Of a stretch of 64,000 bases of DNA, positions 1 through 11,000 are shown piece by piece. Origin of the DNA: Reichenbachiella carrageenanivorans. GTDB taxonomy: Bacteria; Bacteroidota; Bacteroidia; Cytophagales; Cyclobacteriaceae. Both the position numbers and the translations under genes were made by a program. Each line of letters starts with the position of its first letter. Position 1 is the stretch's first letter. Location of the stretch: positions 4,748,736 through 4,812,735 of the forward strand of contig NZ_CP106735.1 of NCBI RefSeq assembly GCF_025639805.1, in the 5' to 3' direction. The notes beneath the pieces were generated by a model, which was given only the letters and a program-made list of their open reading frames with translations, ran no database searches and was not told the origin of the DNA.

Positions 1-357
1 TCTCTTTCTTACATGTGTGATCAAAACCTAGAACACTGCTCCACTGCCATTGATAAATTCACTGAAGCCATTGAGATTGACTCTACCTACAAAAATTTAT
101 TCTACAACCGAGGACTGTGTTATTTCAGGATTGGTAAATATGATTTAGCACAGCCAGATTACGATAGAGCTGTAAGCCAAGAACCTGATTCCTCAGGGGT
201 AGTTTATGCCAGAGCTTTAAACCTTCTATTTCGTGAGGATTCAGTTTTAGCTTGTAAAGGTTTGCAAAGAGCAGTAGAGCTAGGATTCAAACATGACATT
301 CAAAAATTTAAAGAAGTATGCGCAAGCCTAGGAGAAGACTCACGCATAAAAGAATAA
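1..357 (+). CDS. TPR-repeat protein, 5'-partial
   Basis: The frame is open from the first base of the window to the stop, with an internal ATG at 13, so the true start probably lies upstream. The visible 114-118 residues form about two tetratricopeptide repeats: a helix pair with the NRGLCYFRIGKYDLAQPDYDRA pattern (residues about 30-53) and a flanking degenerate unit. TPRs mediate protein-protein contacts; no catalytic domain is visible. The gene converges on the small membrane genes that follow. Its role is unknown, and it could be the C-terminal end of a longer periplasmic or lipid-anchored TPR protein. Confidence 0.7.
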   Translation, partial: SLSYMCDQNLEHCSTAIDKFTEAIEIDSTYKNLFYNRGLCYFRIGKYDLAQPDYDRAVSQEPDSSGVVYARALNLLFREDSVLACKGLQRAVELGFKHDIQKFKEVCASLGEDSRIKE

Positions 358-373
358 TTTAGTCTTTGCCCTC

Positions 374-616
374 TCAATTCAACGGCAAATTCTTTTTGAC
401 TTCTGCTTCTCTTTCGTACCTCTTTTTCAGAAGCTTAGCCATTTCATATCTGCAGACTTTAAAACCTACAAGCAAACCTATGCTCAACCAATAAGAATAA
501 ATACTCATTTCTTCCGGCACTAAATAATCTAACTCATTCCTGTTAATTGGAAAAAAAATGATATTTAAAAAAAAGTATACGCCTAGTATAATTTCGAAGG
601 TATTTATCTTTTTCAC
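374..616 (-). CDS. Small two-helix membrane protein (candidate immunity protein)
   Basis: An 80-residue protein with a hydrophobic helix near residues 8-24, a second near 41-55, and a basic, Lys/Glu-rich C-terminal tail. Its ATG overlaps the stop of the preceding small gene (4-bp overlap), so the two are translationally coupled. It is the last gene of the minus-strand RHS operon. No family is recognised. Position directly after an RHS protein with a unique C-terminus, together with small size and membrane character, suggests an immunity function; this is inferred from context only. Confidence 0.6.
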   Translation of the reverse strand: MKKINTFEIILGVYFFLNIIFFPINRNELDYLVPEEMSIYSYWLSIGLLVGFKVCRYEMAKLLKKRYEREAEVKKNLPLN

Positions 617-804
617 TTCCTCCTTTTATAAACAAAAATCATCACTTGAGACAATAGATACACAATTATTGGTAATGCTCCTAAGTAGATAACAAATATT
701 GGTATCACAACATCCTGAAGAAAGAACGACTTTATTATAATTAACCCAATACATAGATACCCAGCAATTGATGCCACTTTCCTCCAAAAAACAACTTTTC
801 CCAT
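613..804 (-). CDS. Small membrane protein (candidate immunity protein)
   Basis: I start this at the ATG at 804 (MGKVVFWRKV, 63 residues). The longer frame from 840 would overlap the end of the RHS gene by 26 bp. Two hydrophobic helices fill most of the protein and the C-terminus is basic (YKRRK). It starts 10 bp after the RHS stop at 815 and overlaps the next gene by 4 bp. No homologue is recognised. A membrane protein encoded immediately after an RHS C-terminal tail that itself has a hydrophobic segment is what one expects of immunity to a membrane-acting toxin; unproven. Confidence 0.6.
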   Translation of the reverse strand: MGKVVFWRKVASIAGYLCIGLIIIKSFFLQDVVIPIFVIYLGALPIIVYLLSQVMIFVYKRRK

Positions 805-814
805 ATCAATCAAA

Positions 815-3800
815 TTATCTATTAATAGGGTTAGGTACATAATATGGCCCTAATTGTGTTGGAAGTGTTGGAGGTGGAGTAGCTGATTTTTGTGTTTCTC
901 GCCACCAATCATATGAATACCAAGCTACACCTACTCCTATCAACCACTTATCTCCGTTCCCGAAGAAATTAGGTTGCATGGGATCTTCCTGTAATTGCTG
1001 CCGTTGAACAGGGAATTGATGTGGAGTTTCAGTATGCTCGACCCAATCAGCAGGATTTCCTAGCGGATTTGAGATGTCCTCAAGCTTTGTGTCTCCAGTT
1101 AAAGTTAATAACGCCAATGGTGAGAATCTAAATACAGTAGCAGCTACTTCTATTCCTACTGCTTCCATAGCTGCACCAGCTCCAACATACCAAGGTAACG
1201 CTAAGGTAGAAGCCTCTTGAACATCACTCCCCCCATTTGTTTGTGTGACTTCCACCTGTTTATCTTCAACAGTCATTTTTGTTAACATGACCAATTGCTC
1301 TGTTCCATCACCCACATCTACCCAGTCATATGAATCCTGTGATTGACGTTCATACTTATACACTTTCCCTCCCTCTAACACTACTTCTGATTGTTGCACT
1401 CCGTATTTCTTTTCAAAAGTACTCCCACTCATTAGAAAGTAGTCTCTCGCTGAATCACTAAACTCATCGCTCCAATGATTACCCGACCCAGGAGTAATGT
1501 GTCCTACGCTTCCTCCTCCGCTTCCTCCTCCGCCTCCACTCAATATTCTACCTGCCTCAGTCCAGCCTTTAAACAGTCCCTGATACATCAGCCCTGTAGG
1601 GTCATTACCCATCACGGGATTGTTCCCAGCAAAATGACTTGGGGTCATACTACTATACATACTCGCCATAGCATCCACACCATGAAAGCGCCCGATACTT
1701 GGGTCATACTTTCTGAAAGGCGTACTGTACCAGCTGGTCATCTCTTCTAATTCGCTGCCTGCGTTGAACTTGAAGTTTTGCGCAGTCATTGCTGCTCTGC
1801 TGTAGGAACTAAATGACAAACCAAAAGGATAATAATCATCCTTCTGTACCACTGGACTATGGGTCTGGGTCACTGTAAAATCGTCAAAGAATACATCCAC
1901 TGGTGTTGGGCTTTCATTCGAGAGATAAATATATACATATCCGGGTTTATCTATCAAGATCGTGTGACTCAATTGTTCGTGAGCCACATCTGTACCATTC
2001 TCTTCTGCTGCCGTACTGATCTGTTGGAAGCCTGTCTTCTCTACGATGAGTTGATAGTTTTCGTCAAACACAAAGTAGTTGAGGTAGGCTTCGGGGGCAT
2101 CTCCAGTATCTCTATGGCCACTCAGGAAGTCCACGAAGGGCAAGCCACTAGCTGCATGGGCTGCTTCATAGACTACACCTGGCGCACCACCTGATATTTC
2201 GGATGCCACGGTATTGAGCAGGGCTGTCCAGCTGGCTGCATTGTCCTGCTCATAATACTTAGCAAAGACCTCCATGTCGATCACATCTCCTGGTTTTACC
2301 ATGAGAGACTTGGCTAGTCCGATTTGCTTGTCGGCACTCCCGTCGAGCCATATCGCATAGCCCGTAGAGTCTGTGGTATGATCGAATAAGGCCGATTTGA
2401 TTCTGGTCACCTCATCGTACTTCTCGAAGTACTCTGCTTCGGTGGCGGATTCGGCATCTTCTACCGTAACTAGGTATTCGTCCTCATCTATATCTGTCTT
2501 GAAGGTCACTCTCACATTGCCCAAATGGTCGGTAAGATGGTATTGGTATTCGAAGCCTTCGAATGTGCCTGTATGGTCGCGCGCTGCGACAATCCGTCCT
2601 TCGCCATGACCGATCAGCTGAAGGCTATCGTTTTCATAGATAAAGCCACCGATATAGTCGGTCACTTTTTCAATAGATCCGTCCACCAGTCGTTGGGAAA
2701 CTTTCGATGCCCCTGCATAGGTGTATTCCATATATTTGTTGGCATCGTAGATCACCTTGGTCGGTTGGTTTAGGTGGTTGTATTCTATAGAAGTAATCCC
2801 TTTGTTTTTATCTTCGATCAGGTTGCCATTGGCATCGTAGGCATAGTCGTCGCCTTCGGTATTGCCATCGTCAAACCCACTAGACAGGCCAGAAGCATCC
2901 GTTACGCCTTTCAGACGGTTGGTATTTTCTTCATACATATAGGTGAGTTGATCTATGGTCTGATTGGTGGATAACTCGTGTGTCCCTTTCCTATCCAGTT
3001 TCAGGATATTGCCATTTAGATCATAGCTGATTGCGGACAAATCATGATCTGTGGCTTCGCCTGTACCTGTAGCAGAGGTGATACGGTTCATCTCGTCGTA
3101 CTGATAGTCGAATCCATTGGCACTAGATTCGAATGGGTTTTTCCATACTACTTCGCCTATCGTACCGTCATACTTAGCATGTGTGGCATCTTGGTATTTA
3201 AACGCCATTTCGAATAGATGATCATCATCATCATTGGGATTGTTGATCTGAGTGATCCATCCTCGAATATTGTAGGCATAGTCGATTTCTTCAAAGCCAT
3301 CCGCCAAGGACTTATTTTGCAGTTGCCCCAAAGAATTGTAAGTATAGCTGGCTATCGTTTGCGCTGGTTCACTATTGATTTGATGGGTGGTGGTCAGCGG
3401 CCTACCCATTCGGTCGTATGTGTACTTCTGCGTGATACTCAAGTTTCCAATTTGCGCATCAGGACTCTGGTGTTCTATGTAGGTTTTCATAAGTAGCCCC
3501 CGCCAATGATACTGAGCGGTCATACGGTCTGTGCCTCCTTTGTGGTTTTGGGTTACCGTTTGTACCACACGGTATTCATTATCATAAAAATTGACCGTAC
3601 TTACAAACTGATCTATAGTACCTAAAATCTTAGTCAAAGTCCCTGTAGTGAGACCTTTCACACCAAGGCTGGTCTGATGAGGTATAATTTTATATTCGCT
3701 ACTATCAAACACACCAGCCGGAAGCTGAAATGCTTCCATGCTGTGTTGATAGTGGTCGTAGTAAGTCACCAATAGTATATCCTCGATAGTAATGCCCGTG

Positions 3801-6800
3801 GGATAGGCATTGTTCGTGTATTTGACCAAACCACTGGCATCGAAGGTCTCAAACCATACGGTATTATTTGCCACTGCTTCGCGGATAGCTTCTAGCTCCC
3901 CCTCGATCACTCGCTCACCATTAATAATAGGCCTGTTGAGTTGATCATATTTTACAAAAGACCATTTGTTGCTTAATCGCTGATTAGCATTCTGGGTCAG
4001 TACCAGACGGTCTCGTTTGTCATAGACCATATATTCCCACCCAGCTCCTGGTACTCTCTTGGCAATCAGACGATGGCGGTGATCATATTCATATTGGAAG
4101 ATTTGATCCAAAGAATAATTTTGTCTGACCCATGATTGAGGAGGCGTATCATCGAAAAACTGAATGTCAGCTCCTGCCTCTACAGTAGTTCCAGCATTGA
4201 TCGTAACCGAACCAGTAGAAGTAAAGACTATTTTACCTCCTGTTTCATTTACTACATCGGCATAATCTACAGGAGTCGTCACTTTATAAAACCCTTCAGG
4301 AGCTGGAATACTTCCAAATTCACCAGAAGAGTCCTCAGTCAAAGCTCCGGGTGGCAATACATAACGTAGTCGGCCTTGTTTGTCATAGACGCTGTAGGTC
4401 TGCACCCAACTACCTGAATCCAACTTCACTTTTTTGAGCACTGTTTGACCTACTTTATTGGTGTAAACAATTGTCTCATGGTTTTCTTCATCAGTACTAG
4501 TGGTTTTATACAATTCTCCTGTAGTATAAATGCCTGTTTGTGTGAGTACATCATCTATCACTTGCCAAACAGCAAGTCCCTCTGCGGCAATATTGGTTTC
4601 GTAAGCAACTTCGCTCTTACGATCTTCGTCATACCACGCCTGCCCCAAACCCCGTTGACTTTTGACTCGATTTACTGGCGATGGTTCATAAACAGTCTCT
4701 GTATACGGTCTCGAATCATTAACATTTTCAAGCGTTTGGTAAAATGTCACCTGTTCGGCTTTAGAATCCGTCTTAAGTGCTCCATCAGTACCTGCTACAT
4801 ACGGCATATACTGTTTGGTCATTCGTCCCAAATTGTCGTATTCATAAAAACTCACTACATCTCGCTGGTCTGGGGATGCTTGCCTTACTACCGACTGGAG
4901 TGGCCTTCCGAAAACATCTGTATAGGATGTAGAAATAAGTGCTTCTTCTAAAGTAATAGGGTGATCGTCTGGATCTTCGGTTGGCACAATATAACTAGTA
5001 GATTGAGAATAATTCATTGTCTCATCAGGCTCTATCACTACAGTACCTACCATAGTGGTGGTACATGATCTACGATCGGCTACTACTTCATACTCGCCAT
5101 TATCTACCATAACATATGATCTGGCAAAACCACCTGTCCCTTCGAAACTGGACACTAAACCTTCCCCAGACCGATACACCAAATAGGTTACATCTTTTTC
5201 AGATTCAAGCAAATGCATTTTACGATAGTTTATAGGGTCGTCAGCATATTCTACAGCTAGACCACGCAAAGTATCCGTTTTGGGATACGATATCACATCA
5301 GGGTCGAAAGACACAGGCTTACTCCAACATCCTTCGTCAGTCCGCGAGCGAATATAGTATGTACCCTTACTATTCATTTGGTAAGAATTAACAGCTGGAT
5401 CAGAAATAGAAGTGGCTAATGAATCCTGACCCTGCCAAAAAAATTGTTGCCCACTAGGTACAACTTGTGTAGTCAATGCCGTCTTTGGCCCACAGTTATT
5501 TGAAGACAAGACAATTAAGCTTGTATCTGGTATCACTTGAAATGGCCCTGGGACAAGTTCCGTTGCATCTATTGTGATCGCCCGGCTCCAACAGGTTTCT
5601 CCCGATATTTCACCCTTTGCTTTGACATAATAGGTGTCTGGCTGGTTGATTATTGTACTAGAACCTATCAGTGGTGCATCAGGATAGTCCTGTGCTGTAC
5701 CTATATGCCAAGTAATTGGGTAGTTATAATTATTAGGTGCTTCATTATCTCTTGAGATTATCCAATTTCCACAGTTTGGTTTTTCCCAAGATATGGAAAT
5801 TGGTGCAGGTACCACTTTGATATTTACACTACCATGCATAAAATCAGAATAACCAGTGGATGAATTTATGGCTTGTACTTTATATTCACCAGCGATGCTA
5901 TGCTCGCCGAAATTTAAGCTACTTCCCGTACCAGCTAACACACTACCTACAATCTGTCCATCACGCTTCAAGCGATAATAGACCCCAATTTCACTGGACT
6001 CTAGAGTGATCCTACTTCCGGCACATTTATCACCTGAATCGGTAATATTGAACTTGATTACATCGCCCAATGAAACATATACTGGAGAAGCAGAACTCCA
6101 TAAATCCTGATTCTCATAATAGGCTCTGACATAATAAGTACCCGTGCTATACACCGTTATCCCAGCCGTAGTGAACAACTGATCATCATCGGCACTATTA
6201 GGATCTGTCCCTTGCCAATACCACCTATAGCCTGAAGTTGGATGAGGTTCTACTGATCCGCTACCGCCTCCTTCTCCTGAGCCAGGATGAATATCACCTG
6301 GCCCGCCATCATCGCCTCCATTTCCCGGATCAGGTTGACTCCCTGACACAGCAGCCACTATGACAGCACCACTCCCATTATCCGAAAGGGTATAAAAATT
6401 ACCAGAAGGGCCGGCCAAAGCAGTATTTGCTGTAATGATTTGTGAATAAGCAGAATTATAATCAGGCCCTTTGGATTTTAGCTGATAATAATATTTTCTA
6501 CCTGTTGGCAACCCCCAAAGTAAATGATTCGTGCTTGATATGATTTTGCCATTATAACCATCGATATGCTCATTAAAGTCAACACCATTTATAGATGTGA
6601 CTCCATTGGCCGATACATACAATAAATAATCTGACACGCCACTTACTCCGATCCAATTGGCTTGAAATGAGCTCTCCGCTTGATGTGTATCATCTAGAGC
6701 TACGGGAGCATTGATGGCCGTACTGGCAGTAACCGTTGATGAGTATTGTGTAGTATACGCAGAACTATACGCTCGAACCCTATAGTAGTACTTTTTACCA

Positions 6801-7999
6801 GGTACTAGCCCTGTAACTATTTTACCAGGGCCAAATACTACTAGGTCGTCATATTCAGGCAATTTGGAACTAAAGGTGCTACTAGTAGATACATCTAAAT
6901 AGTATGAATTAGCCCCAGTAACCATAGCCCAATTTGCAAAAAATGATGTCGTGGAGCCATTAGTCGATGCCGATACACTTGGAACAGCCATAGTTGTATT
7001 AGCCGTCACAACTCCCGAATAGCCCGTAGTGTAAGCACTACTTGTAGCCTTGATCCGGTAGTAATAATAGGTTCCTGGAGAAAGCCCTGAGACAACAGCA
7101 GTTGTTGCTGTTACCGTCTTTCCATTATACCCAGATACATGACTGCTAAAATCACTACTGCTTGAAACGTATAATTTATAGGATGTGGCACCAGAAACAC
7201 TATTCCACCTAGCCCGAAAAGAATTAGGGATTTTACTATCTTCACTTAAAGAAGTAGGAGTAGACAATGTAGTGTTAGCGGTTATTTTCCCCGAACTATA
7301 AGATGTACAGCCATAGTCATTATTTCTCACCCTATAATAGTAGTTTTTGCCAGGACTCAAACCTGAAACCGTTATACTCGTACCTGTAACCGTCTTATTG
7401 TTAAACCCAGAAATTTTAGATGAGAAATTGATATCTGTCGCCACATCTATACTATATGAATCTGCACCAGAAACACTATTCCAATGTGCGCGAAAAGAAG
7501 AGGTCGTTTTGGAGTCTTCTTGCAATGCAGTTGGCTTATTCGGAAGAGGTTTGACATAAGATACAGTAAATGCTACATAACCTCCCCATATTTGATTATA
7601 CATGTCGTATGCCCTCAAATAATAAGTACCTGTAGACGACACGTCATAAGAAGGGCTATTGTTTATTGTAGTACCGCTTGGGCTTGATTGCCATGTCCAA
7701 TAAACCCCTGACGGAGGGTATGACGTCCTTGTTACTCTAGTACTTCCACAGTTGTTGGTAAACGTAAAGCTTGTTGAAGGAGACGCTGGAGGATAAGTCC
7801 CGCCACCCCCTCCGCCTCCGCCAGGCGGAGGGGCAGCTGCAGGAGCGGCCATCATGAGTGATTTAGCCGTTTTCTCAGGGTTTACATCAATTACTTTTTC
7901 TTGTGCATAAGAAATTTGGGCAAAAAAACATAATCCAATGATAAGCAGGTTGATGTTTTTAATACCAATTGGATGTTTGGCAGAATCTATTTGGTTCAT
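815..7999 (-). CDS. Giant FN3-DUF6443-RHS repeat protein with unique C-terminal tail
   Basis: 2394 residues. A signal peptide (cleavage near QISYA-Q) is followed by a Pro/Gly-rich stretch and four fibronectin type III-like repeats (about 151-245, 246-335, 336-427, 428-530; each ends in a GLSPGKxYYYRVR-like motif). Then come a Gly/Asp linker and immunoglobulin-like segments, a DUF6443 domain (about 1003-1120, with DVFGRPLQ and YEYDNLGRMTKQY), and YD/RHS repeats. The RHS core has DHLGNVRVTF (about 1830), YYPFGL (about 2056) and the closing motif at about 2100-2136 (SIGRFHGVDAMA, GNNPVMGNDPTG). The last ~257 residues are unrelated to the core: Gly-rich linker, a hydrophobic stretch at about 2266-2300 and a Pro-rich end. 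RHS cores usually encapsulate a variable toxic tail. It follows the SpvB-like gene by 12 bp and precedes two tiny membrane genes. The toxin assignment is inference. Confidence 0.85.
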   Translation of the reverse strand: MNQIDSAKHPIGIKNINLLIIGLCFFAQISYAQEKVIDVNPEKTAKSLMMAAPAAAPPPGGGGGGGGTYPPASPSTSFTFTNNCGSTRVTRTSYPPSGVYWTWQSSPSGTTINNSPSYDVSSTGTYYLRAYDMYNQIWGGYVAFTVSYVKPLPNKPTALQEDSKTTSSFRAHWNSVSGADSYSIDVATDINFSSKISGFNNKTVTGTSITVSGLSPGKNYYYRVRNNDYGCTSYSSGKITANTTLSTPTSLSEDSKIPNSFRARWNSVSGATSYKLYVSSSSDFSSHVSGYNGKTVTATTAVVSGLSPGTYYYYRIKATSSAYTTGYSGVVTANTTMAVPSVSASTNGSTTSFFANWAMVTGANSYYLDVSTSSTFSSKLPEYDDLVVFGPGKIVTGLVPGKKYYYRVRAYSSAYTTQYSSTVTASTAINAPVALDDTHQAESSFQANWIGVSGVSDYLLYVSANGVTSINGVDFNEHIDGYNGKIISSTNHLLWGLPTGRKYYYQLKSKGPDYNSAYSQIITANTALAGPSGNFYTLSDNGSGAVIVAAVSGSQPDPGNGGDDGGPGDIHPGSGEGGGSGSVEPHPTSGYRWYWQGTDPNSADDDQLFTTAGITVYSTGTYYVRAYYENQDLWSSASPVYVSLGDVIKFNITDSGDKCAGSRITLESSEIGVYYRLKRDGQIVGSVLAGTGSSLNFGEHSIAGEYKVQAINSSTGYSDFMHGSVNIKVVPAPISISWEKPNCGNWIISRDNEAPNNYNYPITWHIGTAQDYPDAPLIGSSTIINQPDTYYVKAKGEISGETCWSRAITIDATELVPGPFQVIPDTSLIVLSSNNCGPKTALTTQVVPSGQQFFWQGQDSLATSISDPAVNSYQMNSKGTYYIRSRTDEGCWSKPVSFDPDVISYPKTDTLRGLAVEYADDPINYRKMHLLESEKDVTYLVYRSGEGLVSSFEGTGGFARSYVMVDNGEYEVVADRRSCTTTMVGTVVIEPDETMNYSQSTSYIVPTEDPDDHPITLEEALISTSYTDVFGRPLQSVVRQASPDQRDVVSFYEYDNLGRMTKQYMPYVAGTDGALKTDSKAEQVTFYQTLENVNDSRPYTETVYEPSPVNRVKSQRGLGQAWYDEDRKSEVAYETNIAAEGLAVWQVIDDVLTQTGIYTTGELYKTTSTDEENHETIVYTNKVGQTVLKKVKLDSGSWVQTYSVYDKQGRLRYVLPPGALTEDSSGEFGSIPAPEGFYKVTTPVDYADVVNETGGKIVFTSTGSVTINAGTTVEAGADIQFFDDTPPQSWVRQNYSLDQIFQYEYDHRHRLIAKRVPGAGWEYMVYDKRDRLVLTQNANQRLSNKWSFVKYDQLNRPIINGERVIEGELEAIREAVANNTVWFETFDASGLVKYTNNAYPTGITIEDILLVTYYDHYQHSMEAFQLPAGVFDSSEYKIIPHQTSLGVKGLTTGTLTKILGTIDQFVSTVNFYDNEYRVVQTVTQNHKGGTDRMTAQYHWRGLLMKTYIEHQSPDAQIGNLSITQKYTYDRMGRPLTTTHQINSEPAQTIASYTYNSLGQLQNKSLADGFEEIDYAYNIRGWITQINNPNDDDDHLFEMAFKYQDATHAKYDGTIGEVVWKNPFESSANGFDYQYDEMNRITSATGTGEATDHDLSAISYDLNGNILKLDRKGTHELSTNQTIDQLTYMYEENTNRLKGVTDASGLSSGFDDGNTEGDDYAYDANGNLIEDKNKGITSIEYNHLNQPTKVIYDANKYMEYTYAGASKVSQRLVDGSIEKVTDYIGGFIYENDSLQLIGHGEGRIVAARDHTGTFEGFEYQYHLTDHLGNVRVTFKTDIDEDEYLVTVEDAESATEAEYFEKYDEVTRIKSALFDHTTDSTGYAIWLDGSADKQIGLAKSLMVKPGDVIDMEVFAKYYEQDNAASWTALLNTVASEISGGAPGVVYEAAHAASGLPFVDFLSGHRDTGDAPEAYLNYFVFDENYQLIVEKTGFQQISTAAEENGTDVAHEQLSHTILIDKPGYVYIYLSNESPTPVDVFFDDFTVTQTHSPVVQKDDYYPFGLSFSSYSRAAMTAQNFKFNAGSELEEMTSWYSTPFRKYDPSIGRFHGVDAMASMYSSMTPSHFAGNNPVMGNDPTGLMYQGLFKGWTEAGRILSGGGGGSGGGSVGHITPGSGNHWSDEFSDSARDYFLMSGSTFEKKYGVQQSEVVLEGGKVYKYERQSQDSYDWVDVGDGTEQLVMLTKMTVEDKQVEVTQTNGGSDVQEASTLALPWYVGAGAAMEAVGIEVAATVFRFSPLALLTLTGDTKLEDISNPLGNPADWVEHTETPHQFPVQRQQLQEDPMQPNFFGNGDKWLIGVGVAWYSYDWWRETQKSATPPPTLPTQLGPYYVPNPINR

Positions 8000-8011
8000 A
8001 GAGGCTTAGGC

Positions 8012-11000
8012 TTATTGGTTAGAAACTTGGCTTTTATTATGGTATAGGCTTGCACTTCTTATATTGCCATCCTGATCTTTGACATATTTTACCCTACCTG
8101 ACTCGTCATATTCATATGTCATGACTCGCCCGTTTGGGTCTGTGACCGACTCCACTCCATACCCTAACTTGTAGGTGTAGGAGGTAATAAAAGCAGCAGG
8201 TAATTCGCTTCTTAGCGCATCTACCTGATCTACAGACAAACCACCAGCACCAGCATTCAAATCACTACCTAAAAGTGGTAATATGCTCATTACATCTCCT
8301 ACAGTAGCATTGGTAATATTAGCGACTACTAGCGTTTGATCATATCCCCTAATTATTGTGTTTACAACATCATCATGGGCACGCCAACTAATCACCTGAC
8401 CGTAATTGTCACGACTCAGAATTTCTTGCTTTTTCTGATAAGAAGAAAAATTGACCCCATCGATAGACGCTGAAAACTGAGATCCACTATTCTCATAAGA
8501 ATAAGCTGCATTAGGTACGATAGCCTCAAGGGTTGTATCATAAAGATATTGAGTAGCATTTGCTCCAATTATCTGGCCATTTACATCGTTAGTAATTTCA
8601 ATAGGCACTCCTACAAGGTTTTTATTCATCATAGCTTCAATCACAGCACTAGCACTTTCATCATAATCCTGAGGATATTTATAACTGGTTGTAAATATCC
8701 CCTCTACACTTGCATCATTATCTTGTGAGGTAAGTTGGGCATGTTCTGGGTTGTCATAGTGAAAGTTCGAAATAACCACTATTGGATTTTGCCCATTTTC
8801 ATCGTACTTAGTCGATTTTGTAGATTGTAAATAATACCAAAAGGAATGATTTTGATACTCAGCAATATCCACATTATCTAACGCCCTTGGTAAAACAATT
8901 TGTTCTCCAACATGGCCATAGCATGGAGGGGTATATGTCACCTTCCAAAAATTATCATTCCCCACAGCAGTGCACTCTTTGGTAGGTGCTAGATCATGAA
9001 CATGATTCGCTCGACATATGATCATGAACCGTTGTTGGCTGTTTTCCTCTGTACATTGAACTTGCTCTGTAGGATTGCAATTGTTTTTTTCGTCTGTTCT
9101 TTGAATCACCGCACCCGGAACCATAGCATTTCGGAGGGGATCAGGAAAGTAAACATTCTCAACCTTGCTTAATGACAAAAAACTACCTTGACCGTTTTTC
9201 TTGAAAATTTCTACAGTTTTTAATAGTCCATTGTCCCACCCAACGTTATTAAGAGGAATGCCATTGATCCTTTCTCCGAAAAGTGGAGCTGAAGAGATAT
9301 CATTCGAAACTATATATTCATATTCAGTAGCACCGTTCTCAAAATCATATCCTTTTGATACAGTCACATTGGAATATGTAATGCTATGTCCACTTGTATT
9401 ATATAATGTATTCAATGAATTGGATTGTATTGAAGCATATGTATTCTCTATATATGAACATGAATCAGTTGAATGCTTAATACTATTAGTGAACTTTGAA
9501 TAATAAGACCAAAAGCTAGGTTGATATTGTTGATGACCAGACGACTCCGTTAGGTTGGCCAACTTATTGTAATGATAGTTAGTCAAATCTTTCTGGCCTG
9601 AAATAGGATCAATATTGGATATTTTAGCCAATCGTAGCCCCCCAGTTTCTTTGTTATTGGATAACCTGTTAGGCTCATACTCAATCATTGTAATTGCCCC
9701 CCTCGGGTATACTACACTTTTGAGCATTCCATATTTTGCAAATTTTCCGTCTGGTTCCCTAGTAGTTCCTAAGTGATCGAAACAACCATTGTAATCACTA
9801 GAAACACCATCTATGCTGGCGTTATACTTTGGAAGTAACTGACCGTTGGACGAACCTTTACCGTTAAAATATCCGAAATGGTCTTGAGCATTTGATAATC
9901 TAGGCGGCAAAGAATGAATATTATAATAATCAAATGAATGAACCGCATCTTGATTACCGTTCTTGTCACATCCCTTTAGCAGAGCAAGAAACATTCTGTC
10001 ACTGTTTGAATATTGATATTCCAAGCTTATACTTCTTTGTTTCTCATTATTCTTGTTCCTAACAATAAGACTATCTAATCTAATGTTTCCGACATCGACA
10101 CGTTGAGATCCACTTAGCGTAATACTACCATACCGTTCGGACGAAATTTTGTTCAGCAATAATTCTTTAACTGTAATGTTCGTTTCACAAATAGAATATG
10201 AGTAATACTTTCCAGAGTAATTGTGATTAGAAGAGCTAGTACTAATAAAGTCATATACCGTCTGTGATTTTCCAGCTACATATGTGAATTCATTAGATTG
10301 ATATTCAAAATCTACTTCATCGCCTAGCGGAGGGATTATTTTCTTTAAATACCACGACGTTTTAATGAAATCGTGATAGCCACCAGAGGCATTGCACTCA
10401 TCACCACTATTCCATGATTTTGAAGATTCGATGGCACCTAATCCACCAAAAATATATTTTATCCCATCTGGAGTCGTAATATGAAAATAATCCAAACTGT
10501 CATTTGTTTCAAAATGAAGATTTTGATAAGGCATGACTTGCACTTCACCATTTGAATCAAAGACAAATGATCCAGAATAGCCTGAGAAATTAAATGAAAA
10601 CATATCTGGTTCAGTATCAATATTTTGATTCGGGTCAAGAGCCCCCGCGATAAAATCAACTACTGAATTGCTCGAAAAATCATCTATATCTGAAGGATAT
10701 GCCATACTCGCTATTTCATCTCTTTTGCCTCTAACAGTTCGGGTTATTGCTCCTCCAGCTTGCAAAGACCATCCAAGGCCAACATTTGAAGCCAATTGAT
10801 CTACCTTGGTTCCAGTTGAGTAATAATATAATGAAAGGGGTACTGACAAATAATTAGTTGAAAAAACAGCTAGTGGAATAGACACACCAGTCATGCCGTG
10901 AGCTAACTCCCCAGACGATGCCCCGAGGACGCTTGCACTAGGAGAAGGTGGTAAAAAATTATTATAGCCAGTGCTGATCGACTGGCTGTCAGCTACATTG

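Noticed and set aside
1475..4951. Several plus-strand ORFs of 60-170 codons inside the giant RHS gene
   Set aside because: They are antisense shadows of a well-supported coding frame with recognisable domains and have no homology or start signals.
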